This document shows, one piece after another, positions 8,963 to 18,195 of a stretch of DNA of 64,000 nt (its first letter is position 1; each line of letters opens with the position of its first letter). Origin of the DNA: Planctomycetota bacterium. GTDB lineage: Bacteria; Planctomycetota; Phycisphaerae; Phycisphaerales; SM1A02. The notes under the pieces were generated by a model. The model ran no database searches and was not told the origin of the DNA. It saw only the letters and a program-made list of their open reading frames with translations. The translations under genes were made by a program, and so were the position numbers. The stretch spans positions 1 to 64,000 of the forward strand of contig QWPW01000009.1 of NCBI GenBank assembly GCA_003671025.1. The letters run 5' to 3'.

Positions 8963-8999
8963 GTGTTGCGCACCACACAGTCGCGTTACTCTGCACACG

Positions 9000-9677
9000 G
9001 TGACCAGCCACGACTCTCACGCATCCACGCATCCGCCACGCGCATCGCGTCCGACCATTGGAATTGTCGGCGGCATCGGCAGCGGCAAGAGCGCAGTCGC
9101 GCGTCATCTGAGCAACCTCGGTTGCGTCGTGTCGAGCGCGGATGATCTCGCGCGTCGCGTGCTCACTGAACCAATCGTGATCAACGCAATCATCGAATGT
9201 CTTGGGCGCGAAGTTCTTGCCGCAGATGGATCGATCGATCGCGCGGCATTGGCGCGCGCGATCTTCACTGATTCATCGGTGCGTCAACAGGTCGAAGCGA
9301 TCATGCATCCGCGCATTCACGCGCAACGTCTGCGCGACTTCGCGTCTGCGCCCAGCCACACACTCGCGTTCGTCATCGATGCGCCGTTGTTGCTCGAGGT
9401 CGGTCTCGACCGCGAATGTGACGCGGTGATCTTTGTAGACGCTCTGCACGAAGCTCGCGCGCGTCGCGTCGCCGCCACGCGCCACTGGGATGTTGCGCAG
9501 CTCACACAGCGCGAAGCAGCACAGCTTCCGCTCGACGAAAAGCGCGAGCGCTCCACCCACGTAGTTATCAATTCCCTCGACGATCCGCAGGAAATTCAGT
9601 TAAAGCACGATGTCGCTCGGGTCTTTGCGCAAATCATCGAGAGCGCAAATCGTCGCGCGTCGAATCCCGCGACTTGA
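9000..9677 (+). CDS. coaE: Dephospho-CoA kinase
   Basis: Catalyses the last step of coenzyme A synthesis, ATP-dependent 3'-phosphorylation of dephospho-CoA. The P-loop GIVGGIGSGKSAVA is followed by the SADDLARRV substrate motif, IMHPRIHA, the DAPLLLE/GLD segment and a C-terminal DEKRERSTHVVINS, all in family order. The length of 225 residues fits. A GTG at 9000 was chosen because it begins ~17 residues before the P-loop; the open frame further upstream overlaps the CHAD gene and has no family similarity. Confidence 0.92.
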   Translation: MTSHDSHASTHPPRASRPTIGIVGGIGSGKSAVARHLSNLGCVVSSADDLARRVLTEPIVINAIIECLGREVLAADGSIDRAALARAIFTDSSVRQQVEAIMHPRIHAQRLRDFASAPSHTLAFVIDAPLLLEVGLDRECDAVIFVDALHEARARRVAATRHWDVAQLTQREAAQLPLDEKRERSTHVVINSLDDPQEIQLKHDVARVFAQIIESANRRASNPAT

Positions 9678-9730
9678 CCAACGGCGTTGCGCGCGTCAGT
9701 ATTCCCCGACTCGCCGCAAGACGAGAGGAA

Positions 9731-9754
9731 GGGGCCGCGAGGCGTCGCGACCCC
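9731..9754 (+). other. Hairpin in the rho leader
   Basis: GGGGCCGCGA and TCGCGACCCC pair around a GGCG loop with one internal C-A mismatch. It lies 55 bp after coaE and 165 bp before rho. No U-tract follows, so it may end coaE mRNA in a Rho-dependent way or belong to the rho leader. Confidence 0.4.
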
Positions 9755-9917
9755 CGAAACACTCACAACGTTTCGCACACCGATGGATGCATCAAGAGAC
9801 TTGTCGCCCGCGTGGGTGGCGCAGCGCTCCGATCCAACGCATCGAATCCACAGCACATGAAGCAGAGGACGCGCGCAAGCTTTCGTTTGCGGCGACTGAA
9901 GTCGAGGAGTTCGCCAG

Positions 9918-11411
9918 ATGAGTCACAAACAAGGTCGTCGTCGTAGTCGCAAGGGCAGTGGCGGTGGTGGAGGCGGCGGTGGTGGTGGTGGTGGAGGAGG
10001 CGGTGGCGGCGGCGGCGGCGGTCCGCGCCAGCCGTACATCCCGAGTCTTGATCTCGCTCCTGGCCAATTGCCCACCGATGAACAACTCATCAATGAGCTT
10101 GCCGAGTTGGGCAAAGAACTCGAAGGCAAGTACGAGCTCGCGAAGAAAGACGATCTCAATCTCGCGAAGCTGCAGAAGATGCCGCTTGAGCAGATCAACA
10201 AGTTGGCCAAGGCCACGGGCATCGACGATCTCACGCAGCCCAAGCAGAAGCTTGTGTTTGAGATCCTCAAGATCCGCGCGCAAAAAGCCGGACTGATGAT
10301 CGCCGAGGGCACGCTCGAGATCACGCCCGATGGTTACGGATTTTTGCGCAGCGCGGATTACTCATACGCGCCCAGCGCCGATGACATCTATGTTTCGCCG
10401 ACGCAGATTCGTCACTTTGGACTTCGTCGCGGTCACGTGGTGAAGGGACTGGTTCGTCCACCCAAGGACGACGAGGTCTACTTCGCGCTGCTGCGCGTGG
10501 AGAGCGTGAATGGTCAGGACCCATCGGTGCTGCACGATTTGCCGATCTTCGAGAACCTCACGCCGTTGCACCCAAACAAGCGTATTCACTTGGAAATGCT
10601 GGGTTCGGGCAAAGTCGAGACGCGCATCATCGACATGGTGACGCCGCTTGGCTTCGGTCAGCGCGCGCTCATCGTCGCGCCACCGCGCACGGGTAAGACT
10701 GTGATCTTGCAACAGATCACCTGTGCCATCGCGACCAATCATCCCGAGGTGCACGTCATCGTGTTGCTCGTCGATGAGCGTCCCGAAGAAGTCACCGACT
10801 TCAAGCGCAACACGCCCGCGCACGTTGAAGTCGTTGCGAGCACGTTCGATGAAGAAGTCATTCGTCACATCCAAGTCGCCGAAGTGGTGATGGAAAAAGC
10901 GCGACGCATGGTTGAGTTCGGTCAACACGTGGTGATCTTGCTTGACTCGATCACGCGACTCGCGCGTGGCTACAACAACGCGATGCCTTCGTCGGGCAAG
11001 ATTGGTTCGGGCGGCGTCGACACCGGCGCGCTCATCAAGCCCAAGAAGTTCTTCGGTTCGGCGCGCAACATCGAGAACGGTGGCTCACTCACGATTCTGG
11101 GCACGGCGCTCGTTGACACGGGCTCGCGCGCAGATGAAGTGATCTTCGAAGAGTTCAAAGGTACGGGCAACGCCGAGCTTCATCTCGACCGCAAATTGGT
11201 GGAGAAGCGCGTCTACCCCGCGATCAACATCGGAGCGTCGGGCACCCGTCGCGAAGAGTTGTTGCTTGATCCCAAGGAACACGAACTCATCATTCGTCTG
11301 CGCAAAGTCGTGAGCGACATGAACATCGTTGACTCGATGGAACTGCTGCGCACCCGCGTTTCTAAGACCAAGTCCAACGCCGAGTTCTTGATGACGATGG
11401 CGATGGGATAA
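9918..11411 (+). CDS. rho: Transcription termination factor Rho with poly-Gly N-terminus
   Basis: Hexameric RNA-dependent ATPase that ends transcription. The 497 residues comprise a basic start ([14 protein letters not shown]), a run of 21 Gly (15-35), a Rho N-terminal helix bundle ([20 protein letters not shown]), the cold-shock-like RNA-binding domain ([15 protein letters not shown]) and the ATPase core with Walker A APPRTGKT (about 254-261). Further signatures are [16 protein letters not shown] and the [10 protein letters not shown]-loop region. The Gly codons are mixed (GGC, GGT, GGA), so this is not a simple triplet expansion. Monocistronic, with a hairpin downstream. Confidence 0.96.
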   Translation: MSHKQGRRRSRKGSGGGGGGGGGGGGGGGGGGGGGPRQPYIPSLDLAPGQLPTDEQLINELAELGKELEGKYELAKKDDLNLAKLQKMPLEQINKLAKATGIDDLTQPKQKLVFEILKIRAQKAGLMIAEGTLEITPDGYGFLRSADYSYAPSADDIYVSPTQIRHFGLRRGHVVKGLVRPPKDDEVYFALLRVESVNGQDPSVLHDLPIFENLTPLHPNKRIHLEMLGSGKVETRIIDMVTPLGFGQRALIVAPPRTGKTVILQQITCAIATNHPEVHVIVLLVDERPEEVTDFKRNTPAHVEVVASTFDEEVIRHIQVAEVVMEKARRMVEFGQHVVILLDSITRLARGYNNAMPSSGKIGSGGVDTGALIKPKKFFGSARNIENGGSLTILGTALVDTGSRADEVIFEEFKGTGNAELHLDRKLVEKRVYPAINIGASGTRREELLLDPKEHELIIRLRKVVSDMNIVDSMELLRTRVSKTKSNAEFLMTMAMG

Positions 11412-11481
11412 TGGCCAGCGGACTCACGCGCGCCGAATCAAGGTAAACACAGGCATTTCCCGCCATTTCCCGCCAGTAAAC

Positions 11482-11533
11482 CGCCGCCGCGATGCGATGA
11501 GACCACTTGTGGTACTCACTGCTCGCGGCGGCG
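11482..11533 (+). other. Long hairpin after rho
   Basis: CGCCGCCGCGA (11482-11492) pairs with TCGCGGCGGCG (11523-11533), and an inner GATGAG/CTCA segment extends the pairing. It begins 70 bp past the rho stop and could define the 3' end of the transcript. No U-tract. Confidence 0.45.
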
Positions 11534-11773
11534 TTCTTGCAGAGCCGCGCGCGCGTCAACCTGTCCAATCGGACAAGCAACGAGTTGTCGCGGTGTGTCG
11601 TTGCTGACTTCGAAGCGTCGCGTATGTACGATGACTTCTCGCGCCGCGCATTCGTGTGGCGGAACTTTCTGACGTCTGTTCACGGCCGTCACAGTGGACG
11701 CTCAATCCTCATGAACTCGATCACCATGACTTCGATATTGGCTTGCAGCGCCGTGAATCCCGCCACCACGTGC

Positions 11774-12679
11774 ATGAACGCACGCGCGAATACACGCGCG
11801 AATCGCCGCGGAATGTCGATCGTCGAAATGCTCACGGTCATCGGTGTCATCGCGCTTCTGCTCGCGATTCTGCTGCCTGCGCTCAACGTTGCGCGACGCA
11901 ACGCGCTGTGGGGCACGAGTCAAGCGAACATGAAACAGATCGGCCAATTGCTCACGCTGTACGCGGGCGAAAATCGCGACGCGATCGTGCCGACTGCGTT
12001 TGACTACCGACTCAACCTCGGGCCGGGCAAAGTGCGCTCGGCCTCACCTGCGGGTGTGGCGCCGCCCATCGGCGCGCTGAATTACGGATCGTGGACTGAC
12101 ATCCTCTGGGCCCACGGCGAGTTTGGGCCGCTCGTCTACAGCAGCGCCGTCGACCCCGACCTGTTCTGGGACTACCGCTTCGATTCGCCCGACGCGGCGC
12201 TCTACGCGTCGGCATGGGAAGACAAGAACATTTTCCGATCCGCCGAACCGCTCGCGCACGCGAAGGGTGGCACTGGTGCGACGCCGTTTGGCGATGGCGC
12301 GTCGGTCGATGAAGATGGAAACCCGGGATATTTCGGCGGCAATCCATTCTTCGACGCGCGACCAGTCGCAACCGGAACGCCCAACAGCGGCAAGTTTTGG
12401 ACCATGGGTCAGATCCGTCGTCCCGAAGCATCGATGTACATCGCTGATAGCAACGTGGGCGAACTTCTCGGCCTCAGCGCTCAAGTGCTCGACCCAAATA
12501 ACCTCACGCTCGATCTCGTCGGCGTCGAGTATCGCTACTCGGGCGACATCACGCTGATGCTCTTCCTCGACGGTCACGTCGATGGCTTCACCCAGTGGGA
12601 GAACCTGCTCGAGCTCGAGAAGGAACTCGGCGTGCGCGTTCTCGATTTGGACAAGAACCGCTTCTTTCCGACGCAGTAA
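11774..12679 (+). CDS. Type II pseudopilin-like protein
   Basis: A 13-residue basic leader (MNARANTRANRRG) is followed by MSIVEMLTVIGVIALLLAIL, the classic prepilin peptidase site (cut after Gly, Glu at mature position 5) and hydrophobic N-terminal helix. The rest resembles planctomycete pseudopilins with an ANMKQIGQLLTLYAGEN segment and a C-terminal FLDGHVDGF motif. These proteins build type II secretion or pilus-like fibres, or are exported and cell-surface anchored. ATG 11774 gives a normal leader; ATG 11711 would give 34 residues. Mature length about 288. Stands alone. Confidence 0.75.
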   Translation: MNARANTRANRRGMSIVEMLTVIGVIALLLAILLPALNVARRNALWGTSQANMKQIGQLLTLYAGENRDAIVPTAFDYRLNLGPGKVRSASPAGVAPPIGALNYGSWTDILWAHGEFGPLVYSSAVDPDLFWDYRFDSPDAALYASAWEDKNIFRSAEPLAHAKGGTGATPFGDGASVDEDGNPGYFGGNPFFDARPVATGTPNSGKFWTMGQIRRPEASMYIADSNVGELLGLSAQVLDPNNLTLDLVGVEYRYSGDITLMLFLDGHVDGFTQWENLLELEKELGVRVLDLDKNRFFPTQ

Positions 12680-13144
12680 TGGCGTGCGATTAACGTGACT
12701 CGCACGGACTCATGATGCGCGCGTGAACGCCTGATGATTCGCATGAGTCACGCGGCGAAACGAGTGACGCGATCACATCGCGCGCGAGTACGAGTGCATG
12801 CGCTTCAAGCCCTTGCGTCTACTCATTCCCTTGATACACTTTCCGTCCCACCGTCCTTCTTGGACGGTTTTTCATCGGGCATTCATGCACTTGTTTGTGC
12901 TCTCGTCAGAGCGTGCGCGCGCGTCATCGATTGATCATTACTTGATCATGCGTTGATCGTCACGCATGCGAAAACGAAGGCAAGAGATCGGCGCATGAAT
13001 GGATGATGATGGCACGCGCTCCGGCTGCGCGTGTGGGACGAATGGCCGGACTTCATCGCGCGTCTGTCACAACAGATCACCGATGGAGCGTGCGCGCATG
13101 TGGTGGTAGTTCAACCGTATGCGCAGACAGTTCAACGACAATTT
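12680..13144. other. Intergenic region before tRNA-Thr
   Basis: No gene seen. It contains the terminator at 12850-12872 and three GATC sites spaced 11 bp (12932, 12943, 12954), resembling the denser arrays at 28.65 and 38.82 kb. Confidence 0.5.
12850..12872 (+). terminator. Rho-independent terminator after the pseudopilin gene
   Basis: ACCGTCC, loop TTCTT, GGACGGT, then a run of T. Located 170 bp beyond the pseudopilin stop. Confidence 0.7.
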
Positions 13145-13216
13145 GCCACCGTAGCTCAGTGGTAGAGCACACCCTTGGTAAGGGTGAGGTCGAGGGTTCA
13201 AATCCCTTCGGCGGCT
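13145..13216 (+). tRNA. tRNA-Thr (GGT anticodon)
   Basis: A complete cloverleaf: D arm GTAGCTCAGTGGTAGAGC, anticodon stem ACCC/GGGT around TTGGTAA (anticodon GGT, decodes ACC/ACU), T loop TTCAAAT. CCA is not encoded. The acceptor stem GCCACCG/CGGCGGC has one A-C mismatch at the fourth pair. It lies directly upstream of tuf, a gene order conserved in many bacteria. Confidence 0.93.
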
Positions 13217-13227
13217 TTGACAGCTTC

Positions 13228-13252
13228 GGCAGCGTCTGTGGATGACGCTGCC
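13228..13252 (+). other. Hairpin between tRNA-Thr and tuf
   Basis: GGCAGCGTC pairs perfectly with GACGCTGCC around a 7-nt loop, 11 bp after the tRNA. It may be a processing or attenuation signal between the tRNA and tuf; only CCCTTC follows, so it is not a strong intrinsic terminator. Confidence 0.45.
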
Positions 13253-13354
13253 CCTTCATCCCAGTTGGTCTTTCCCGTGATGGGTGAGGCCGAAATTTTT
13301 CACAGATGTCCGCTCATCCGAGCGGCGAGCGGCGCGAGCCGGAGATCAAGAGTC

Positions 13355-14563
13355 ATGGCCAAAGAAAATTTCAATCGCAACAAGCCCCACGTCAATGTCG
13401 GCACCATCGGCCACGTCGATCACGGTAAGACCACCCTTACTGCCGCGATCACCGCGGTGCAGGCGGCGCGCGGCTTTTCCAAGCCCGTGTCGTACGACCA
13501 AGTCGCCAAGGCGTCTGAGTCGGAAGGTCGCCGCGACCCAACCAAGATCGTGACCATCGCCACGTCGCACGTCGAGTACGAGACGGCCAACCGTCACTAC
13601 GCTCACGTCGACTGCCCCGGCCATGCTGACTACGTCAAGAACATGATCACCGGCGCCGCACAAATGGACGGCGCGATCCTCGTCGTCTCCGGCGTCGACG
13701 GCGTGATGCCGCAAACCAAGGAGCACATCCTCCTCGGTCGCCAGGTCGGCGTTCCGAAGATGGTCGTCTTCCTCAACAAGTGCGACATCGCCGACATCGA
13801 ACTCGTCGAGCTCATCGAAGAGGAAGTCCGCGACCTTCTCACCAAGTACGGCTACCCAGGCAAGGACACGCCGATCATCCGCGGCGCTGCGTTCCCTGCT
13901 CTGCAGAACCCAGGTGATGCTGAGAAGAACAAGTGCATCTGCGAGCTCATGGACGCGATCGACACGTTCATCCCTGAACCAGTGCGCGAGACCGACAAGC
14001 CATTCCTCATGTCCATCGAAGACGTGTTCTCGATCAAGGGTCGTGGCACCGTCGCCACCGGCCGTATTGATCGCGGCGTGGTCAAGGTCGGCGACGAGTG
14101 CGAAATCGTTGGTCTCCGTCCTGACGTGAAGAAGACGACCGTCACCGGCGTCGAGATGTTCCAGAAGACTCTTGACAGCGGCATGGCAGGCGACAACGTC
14201 GGCCTCCTCCTCCGCGGCGTCGAGAAGTCGGACATCGAGCGTGGTCAAGTTCTTTGCAAGGTGAACTCGATCAAGCCACACACCAAGTTCAAGTCTCAGG
14301 TGTACGTCCTCACCAAGGACGAAGGCGGTCGTCACACGCCGTTCTTCAAGGGCTACAAGCCACAGTTCTACTTCCGTACCACCGACATCACTGGCAAGAT
14401 CGACGAATTGCTCGGCGCAGAAATGTGCATGCCTGGCGACAACATCCAAATGGTTGTCGACCTCGAAGGCAAGGGCGTCGCGATGGAACCAGGTGTGCGC
14501 TTCGCGGTTCGCGAAGGTGGACGCACCGTGGGTTCGGGCGTTGTCACTGAAATCATCGTCTGA
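13355..14563 (+). CDS. tuf: Elongation factor Tu with planctomycete-type switch I
   Basis: GTPase that delivers aminoacyl-tRNA to the ribosome. The 402-residue protein shows GHVDHGKT (19-26), DCPGH, NKCD and the complete three-domain pattern ending [14 protein letters not shown]. Switch I differs from the usual ARGITINTSHVEY: residues 59-75 read [17 protein letters not shown], keeping the Mg-binding Thr (T67) but replacing the Arg-Gly before it and adding residues. I recall similar forms in other planctomycetes. The start [15 protein letters not shown] is unambiguous; the frame upstream is the tRNA gene. Confidence 0.97.
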   Translation: MAKENFNRNKPHVNVGTIGHVDHGKTTLTAAITAVQAARGFSKPVSYDQVAKASESEGRRDPTKIVTIATSHVEYETANRHYAHVDCPGHADYVKNMITGAAQMDGAILVVSGVDGVMPQTKEHILLGRQVGVPKMVVFLNKCDIADIELVELIEEEVRDLLTKYGYPGKDTPIIRGAAFPALQNPGDAEKNKCICELMDAIDTFIPEPVRETDKPFLMSIEDVFSIKGRGTVATGRIDRGVVKVGDECEIVGLRPDVKKTTVTGVEMFQKTLDSGMAGDNVGLLLRGVEKSDIERGQVLCKVNSIKPHTKFKSQVYVLTKDEGGRHTPFFKGYKPQFYFRTTDITGKIDELLGAEMCMPGDNIQMVVDLEGKGVAMEPGVRFAVREGGRTVGSGVVTEIIV

Positions 14564-14623
14564 GTTTGTGATTCAAAAGTTTGAGTCAAAAGTTTGAATT
14601 TGGGTTTCCAAGATTTTTAGGCC

Positions 14624-14652
14624 GCTGCGGGCGGAGCAGTTCCGTCCGCAGC
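14624..14652 (+). other. Strong hairpin after tuf
   Basis: GCTGCGGGCGGA pairs with TCCGTCCGCAGC (one G-U) around GCAGT, 60 bp after tuf and 80 bp before rpmG. No U-tract follows, so it may attenuate or stabilise rather than terminate. A short CTGATGCTGATACTGATG repeat follows. Confidence 0.5.
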
Positions 14653-14732
14653 GTGCACTGATGCTGATACTGATGCTGAAACTGATACTGGTGCCGATCT
14701 CGATCGAGTACCGCGAAGAAAGCGAATAGACC

Positions 14733-14912
14733 ATGGCAAAGCGAGCAATGGACCGTGAATGGGTGTGGCTGGTCTGCACCGAGAACGGCGATATGAACTA
14801 CCGCACCAACATCCGCGTCAAAGGCGGAATCATCGAGCGCGTCAAGGAGGGGTACATGAAGTATTCCCCCAAGCTGATGAAGCACACGCTCCACAAAATC
14901 AAGCGTAAGTAA
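14733..14912 (+). CDS. rpmG: 50S ribosomal protein L33
   Basis: A small basic protein of 59 residues: MAKRAMDREWVWLVCTENG at the start, then NYRTNIRVKGG and LMKHTLHKIKRK at the end, which is the L33 pattern (WVWL.CTE.GD.NY and KHTxHK). It has one Cys where zinc-binding L33 has four, so it is the Cys-poor type. The position between tuf and the tRNA-Trp/secE/nusG group is the common bacterial arrangement. The Shine-Dalgarno is weak (GAAAGCG). Confidence 0.85.
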   Translation: MAKRAMDREWVWLVCTENGDMNYRTNIRVKGGIIERVKEGYMKYSPKLMKHTLHKIKRK

Positions 14913-14980
14913 GCCTTGACCGAACTCGTTCGAACGAGATTGGTTGAGGTGCGCGCCACTCGCGCGACTTCGCATGTGTT

Positions 14981-15053
14981 ACGCCGGTAGCTCAGCTGGT
15001 AGAGCAGCGGATTCCAAATCCGCAGGTCGTGGGTTCGATCCCCCCCCGGCGTG
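14981..15053 (+). tRNA. tRNA-Trp (CCA anticodon)
   Basis: Cloverleaf with acceptor ACGCCGG/CCGGCGT, discriminator G, anticodon arm GCGGA TTCCAAA TCCGC (anticodon CCA) and T arm TTCGATC. CCA tail not encoded. The T stem has one T-C mismatch within a C-rich run. It precedes secE as in many bacteria. Confidence 0.93.
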
Positions 15054-15185
15054 TTTGCTGAAAGATGTCGCGTCGTTCTCGTTGCACGAACGTGTGACGA
15101 GTGCGTGATGACGTGTGATCACCACTGTTTGATTACGACGTCGTCAATCATGAGACGTGATGAGACGTGAAAAGAACTGTGACCC

Positions 15186-15653
15186 ATGACTGACCACAAC
15201 AACACCATCTCCGCTTCGGCGATCACCGGCCCCGAGCATTCGAGCGGCCTGTCGGTCTACAAATCGGGACAGGGTTACTACACACGCATGGGCACCGTCA
15301 TCGGTGTCTTGCTCGTGACCCTGCTCGGTGTTCAGTGGCTGTGGCAGTACCTTCTGCTGGTTCGCATCGGCACGATTCCGACGATTTACATCGCCACCGC
15401 AGGCTCCATTCTGGCTGGCGGCGCGGTGGTGTTTGTCATGTATTACCTCGTGTTCGTGAAGCCACGCACGGTGGACTTTCTCGTTGCCACCGAAGGCGAG
15501 ATGAAGAAGGTCAACTGGTCGACACGTCGTGAAATCGTCGGATCGACCCTGGCTGTGATCACATCAGCGTTCATCCTTACGGTGTTCTGCTGGGTGGTTG
15601 ATCTCGGCTTCTCCGAGTTCTTCAAACTGATCAACGTGCTGCGCAGCAACTGA
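15186..15653 (+). CDS. secE: Preprotein translocase subunit SecE (three-helix form)
   Basis: Part of the SecYEG channel in the inner membrane. The 155 residues contain three membrane helices (about 36-58, 64-89 and 118-143). The amphipathic motif FLVATEGEMKKVNWSTRREIVGST just before the last helix is the SecE signature. Most bacterial SecE have one helix; E. coli-type and some planctomycete proteins have three. It sits between tRNA-Trp and nusG. Confidence 0.92.
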   Translation: MTDHNNTISASAITGPEHSSGLSVYKSGQGYYTRMGTVIGVLLVTLLGVQWLWQYLLLVRIGTIPTIYIATAGSILAGGAVVFVMYYLVFVKPRTVDFLVATEGEMKKVNWSTRREIVGSTLAVITSAFILTVFCWVVDLGFSEFFKLINVLRSN

Positions 15654-15704
15654 TGCACAGCACTCGTGAGCGCGGACTGAATCGCGTGACGAGAGATTTC
15701 CTCA

Positions 15705-16490
15705 ATGGCAAAAACTAAGACCCCCAAAGAAACCACGCCCGCCGAACCTGAGCAGAAGTCGCTCAAGCGCGGCGCCGATGCGCGTTCCGCTGTCGAACGT
15801 CCGCACGAGGTGCAGGGCGTTTCCACACAGATCATCGCCGACGTCTCGCGCAAAGGGAAAGCGGGCGAAAAGTCTGTGCTCGAGGTCACCGAGAACTTCG
15901 ACCCCGCGACCGACATGCCGATGTTCCGCGAGGGCATGAACTGGTTCGTGCTGCGCGTTGCGAGCAACAAAGAAAACTCGGTGCGTCGCACACTGCTGCG
16001 CAAAGTGCAGATCGAAGGCATGGATCAATTCGTCGGTCGCATCATGGTGCCGACTGAGAAGACCAAGACCCTCAAGGCCGGCAAGCAGCGCGTCACCGAG
16101 ACCCATCTTTATCCTGGCTACGTCTTCGTCGAAATGCGACTCGAGCCCGATGGCCGCATTCCGCAGGACATCTTCTTCTTGATCAAAGAGACCGATGGCG
16201 TCGGCGATTTCGTCGGCACCGCGGGACGCCCTACGCCGATGGCGCAGCACGAAGTCGAGAAGATGCTCTTCGACTCGCGCAAGCCCGAAGAGGCTCCGCA
16301 AGTCAAGATGGAGTTCGTCAAGGGCGACAAGATCACCATCAAAGAAGGCCCGTTCCAGAACTACGAAGGCGAAGTCGAGGATGTGGTGCCCGAGAAGGGT
16401 CTCGTCCGCGTGCTGGTCACGATCTTCGGCCGTCAGGCTCCGATCGAACTCGAGTACTGGCAGATCTCCAAAGGTATTGAAGAGCGCTGA
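15705..16490 (+). CDS. nusG: Transcription antitermination/elongation factor NusG
   Basis: Binds RNA polymerase and links it to Rho or the ribosome. The 261 residues have a charged extension of about 75, an NGN domain (NWFVLRVASNKENSVRRTL to YPGYVFVEMRL) and a C-terminal KOW domain (VKGDKITIKEGPFQNYEGEV). ATG 15705 lies 51 bp after secE, so both are probably one transcript. A strong terminator follows at once; the usual rplK-rplA-rplJ-rplL genes are not here. Confidence 0.95.
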   Translation: MAKTKTPKETTPAEPEQKSLKRGADARSAVERPHEVQGVSTQIIADVSRKGKAGEKSVLEVTENFDPATDMPMFREGMNWFVLRVASNKENSVRRTLLRKVQIEGMDQFVGRIMVPTEKTKTLKAGKQRVTETHLYPGYVFVEMRLEPDGRIPQDIFFLIKETDGVGDFVGTAGRPTPMAQHEVEKMLFDSRKPEEAPQVKMEFVKGDKITIKEGPFQNYEGEVEDVVPEKGLVRVLVTIFGRQAPIELEYWQISKGIEER

Positions 16491-16514
16491 GCGCAACTCG
16501 CAACGCAATGTTTC

Positions 16515-16550
16515 AGCGACCTCGAACATGTTCGAGGTCGCTGTGTTTTT
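16515..16550 (+). terminator. Rho-independent terminator of secE-nusG
   Basis: A perfect AGCGACCTCGAACA palindromic stem of 14 bp (16515-16542) followed by GTGTTTTT, 25 bp after the nusG stop. It closes the transcription unit. Confidence 0.9.
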
Positions 16551-16622
16551 AGTGGGTGGTGAGTGCGCGAATGCTCGCGTGGCGCAGCGATTACTCGCAG
16601 TATTCGCGGGTGAAACGTCGGG

Positions 16623-17069
16623 TCACTCCGCGCCGCCGACTTTCACTTTGACACGACGCACGCGGCCAGGCATGCGTTCGATGAGGGCACGCTCGAGTCC
16701 ATCGCGCAGCGCGCGCGAAAGCTCGAATGACGCCGAGGAACTCGACGCAGCAACCGTGAGTGTGCCACCAGTGATCCCTGCAATCGACACCGCGCCGCGC
16801 AGCGATGCGGGCACGAGCGAGTTCCACATATCGATGACGTCGCCGAGCGTGCGTTGTCGATCGGAGAACTCGCGCTCGAGCCCACCGATCATGCGACCCA
16901 GTGAGAGGTCGGGCTCGCGACGGCCACGAAACGTGCGCATGTAATCCATCCACGCCAAGCGCGGATCGAGGGGAGTGGTGGGGGTCACGCGAGTCGCGCC
17001 GCTTGCTTTCACGCCATGCGTCACATCTTTCGACGCGTTCTGTGATTGATGTTGGATGCGTTTGGCCAC
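16623..17069 (-). CDS. DUF721/DciA family protein
   Basis: A 148-residue protein with a basic N-terminus and a DUF721 core: IDMWNSLVPASLRGAVSIAGI, GGTLTVAASSSSASFELSRAL and a C-terminal VRRVKVKVG strand, the family order (W..LVP, G.L.V...S.A...L). DciA proteins load the replicative helicase DnaB in bacteria lacking DnaC/DnaI; that role is inferred from family. The gene is convergent with nusG and divergent from the ABC ATPase, whose start lies about 60 bp away. Confidence 0.75.
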   Translation of the reverse strand: MAKRIQHQSQNASKDVTHGVKASGATRVTPTTPLDPRLAWMDYMRTFRGRREPDLSLGRMIGGLEREFSDRQRTLGDVIDMWNSLVPASLRGAVSIAGITGGTLTVAASSSSASFELSRALRDGLERALIERMPGRVRRVKVKVGGAE

Positions 17070-17131
17070 GAAGGTTCAATGGTACAGAGGCATGCTCTCC
17101 GCGCCGCGCATGTGCGCGGTACCTTGCGTCG

Positions 17132-18193
17132 ATGACCGCGATCCGCATCGAAGGCCTCGTCAAGAAATTCGGCGATACCGCCGCCGTTTCTGATGTCACC
17201 CTCGACATTCCTACCGGCAGTCTTTTCTTTCTGCTCGGACCTTCTGGTTGCGGCAAGACCACGCTCTTGCGCATGATCGCGGGCTTCACCGAGCCGACCG
17301 AGGGACGCATTCTCTTTGGCACGCGCAACGTCGCGCGCACGCCAGCCAACGAGCGCAACACGGGAATGGTGTTCCAAAACTACGCGCTGTGGCCGCACAT
17401 GACGGTGTTTGAAAACGTCGCGTTTGGCCTTGAAGTGCGCAAACTTCCGCGCGAGCAGATTCGCGAGAAGGTCGCGCGCGCACTCGAACTCGTGCGCATG
17501 GGCGAGTACTCCGCGCGCAAGCCCGCAGAGTTGTCGGGTGGACAACAACAGCGCGTGGCACTCGCGCGCGCAGTCGTGTTCGAGCCGAGCGTGTTGCTGC
17601 TCGACGAACCGCTGTCCAATCTCGACGCGAAGCTGCGCTTGGAGATGCGACTGGAGATTCGTCGCATCGTCGACACGCTCAAGATCACCACCGTCTACGT
17701 CACCCACGATCAAGCGGAAGCGCTCTCGCTCGCTGACTCAATGGCGGTGTTGCGCAGTGGCAAAGTCATTCAAGTCGGCGCGCCGCGCGCGATGTATCGC
17801 CGTCCCGCGAATCGTTTCGTCGCGGACTTCTTAGGCGACACCAACTTCTTGCCCGCGATTCTCGTGCGCAGTGATGCGAATGAAGCGCTGTACAAGTCGG
17901 CCGCGGGCGAGTTGATCTCGTCTGTCGCGCCGTTTCCGCTCGCGAGCGAACTCGCACTCTCGCTGCGACCAGAAGCGTTGCGCATCACCACTGCGACTGT
18001 GGGACGCAATGCGCTCGCGGGTGTGGTGCAGTCGAGCATCTATCTGGGCAACGTCGCGCAACATGAAGTGGTGCTCGAAGGCTCAGGCACATTGCTGCGC
18101 GTTGCCGAGTTGAATCCGAAGACTCCGCCCGCCATCGGTGATCGCGTGACGCTTGAGATTGACGCCGACGATGTCGTGCCGCTGGCGAATTGA
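17132..18193 (+). CDS. ABC transporter ATP-binding protein (CUT1/MOI-type with TOBE)
   Basis: A 353-residue ATPase with Walker A GPSGCGKTT, Q-loop VFQNYALWPHMTVFEN, signature LSGGQQQRVALARA, Walker B LLLDEPLSNLD and switch THDQAEAL, plus a C-terminal TOBE domain (about 275-350). This architecture energises importers for spermidine/putrescine, Fe3+, sugars or glycerol-3-phosphate. No permease or binding protein is nearby, so the substrate cannot be named. Its stop overlaps the gmk start region, suggesting one transcript. Confidence 0.88.
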   Translation: MTAIRIEGLVKKFGDTAAVSDVTLDIPTGSLFFLLGPSGCGKTTLLRMIAGFTEPTEGRILFGTRNVARTPANERNTGMVFQNYALWPHMTVFENVAFGLEVRKLPREQIREKVARALELVRMGEYSARKPAELSGGQQQRVALARAVVFEPSVLLLDEPLSNLDAKLRLEMRLEIRRIVDTLKITTVYVTHDQAEALSLADSMAVLRSGKVIQVGAPRAMYRRPANRFVADFLGDTNFLPAILVRSDANEALYKSAAGELISSVAPFPLASELALSLRPEALRITTATVGRNALAGVVQSSIYLGNVAQHEVVLEGSGTLLRVAELNPKTPPAIGDRVTLEIDADDVVPLAN

Positions 18194-18195
18194 AT

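Noticed and set aside
12734-12934. A 66-codon frame before tRNA-Thr
   Set aside because: It runs through the terminator at 12850-12872 and has no RBS or protein-like pattern.
13346-14449. A 367-codon minus-strand frame
   Set aside because: Exact antisense of tuf; no homology of its own.
15705-15930. Second small gene before the NGN domain of nusG
   Set aside because: The charged ~75-residue stretch is in frame with nusG and directly continues into it, so it is an N-terminal extension.
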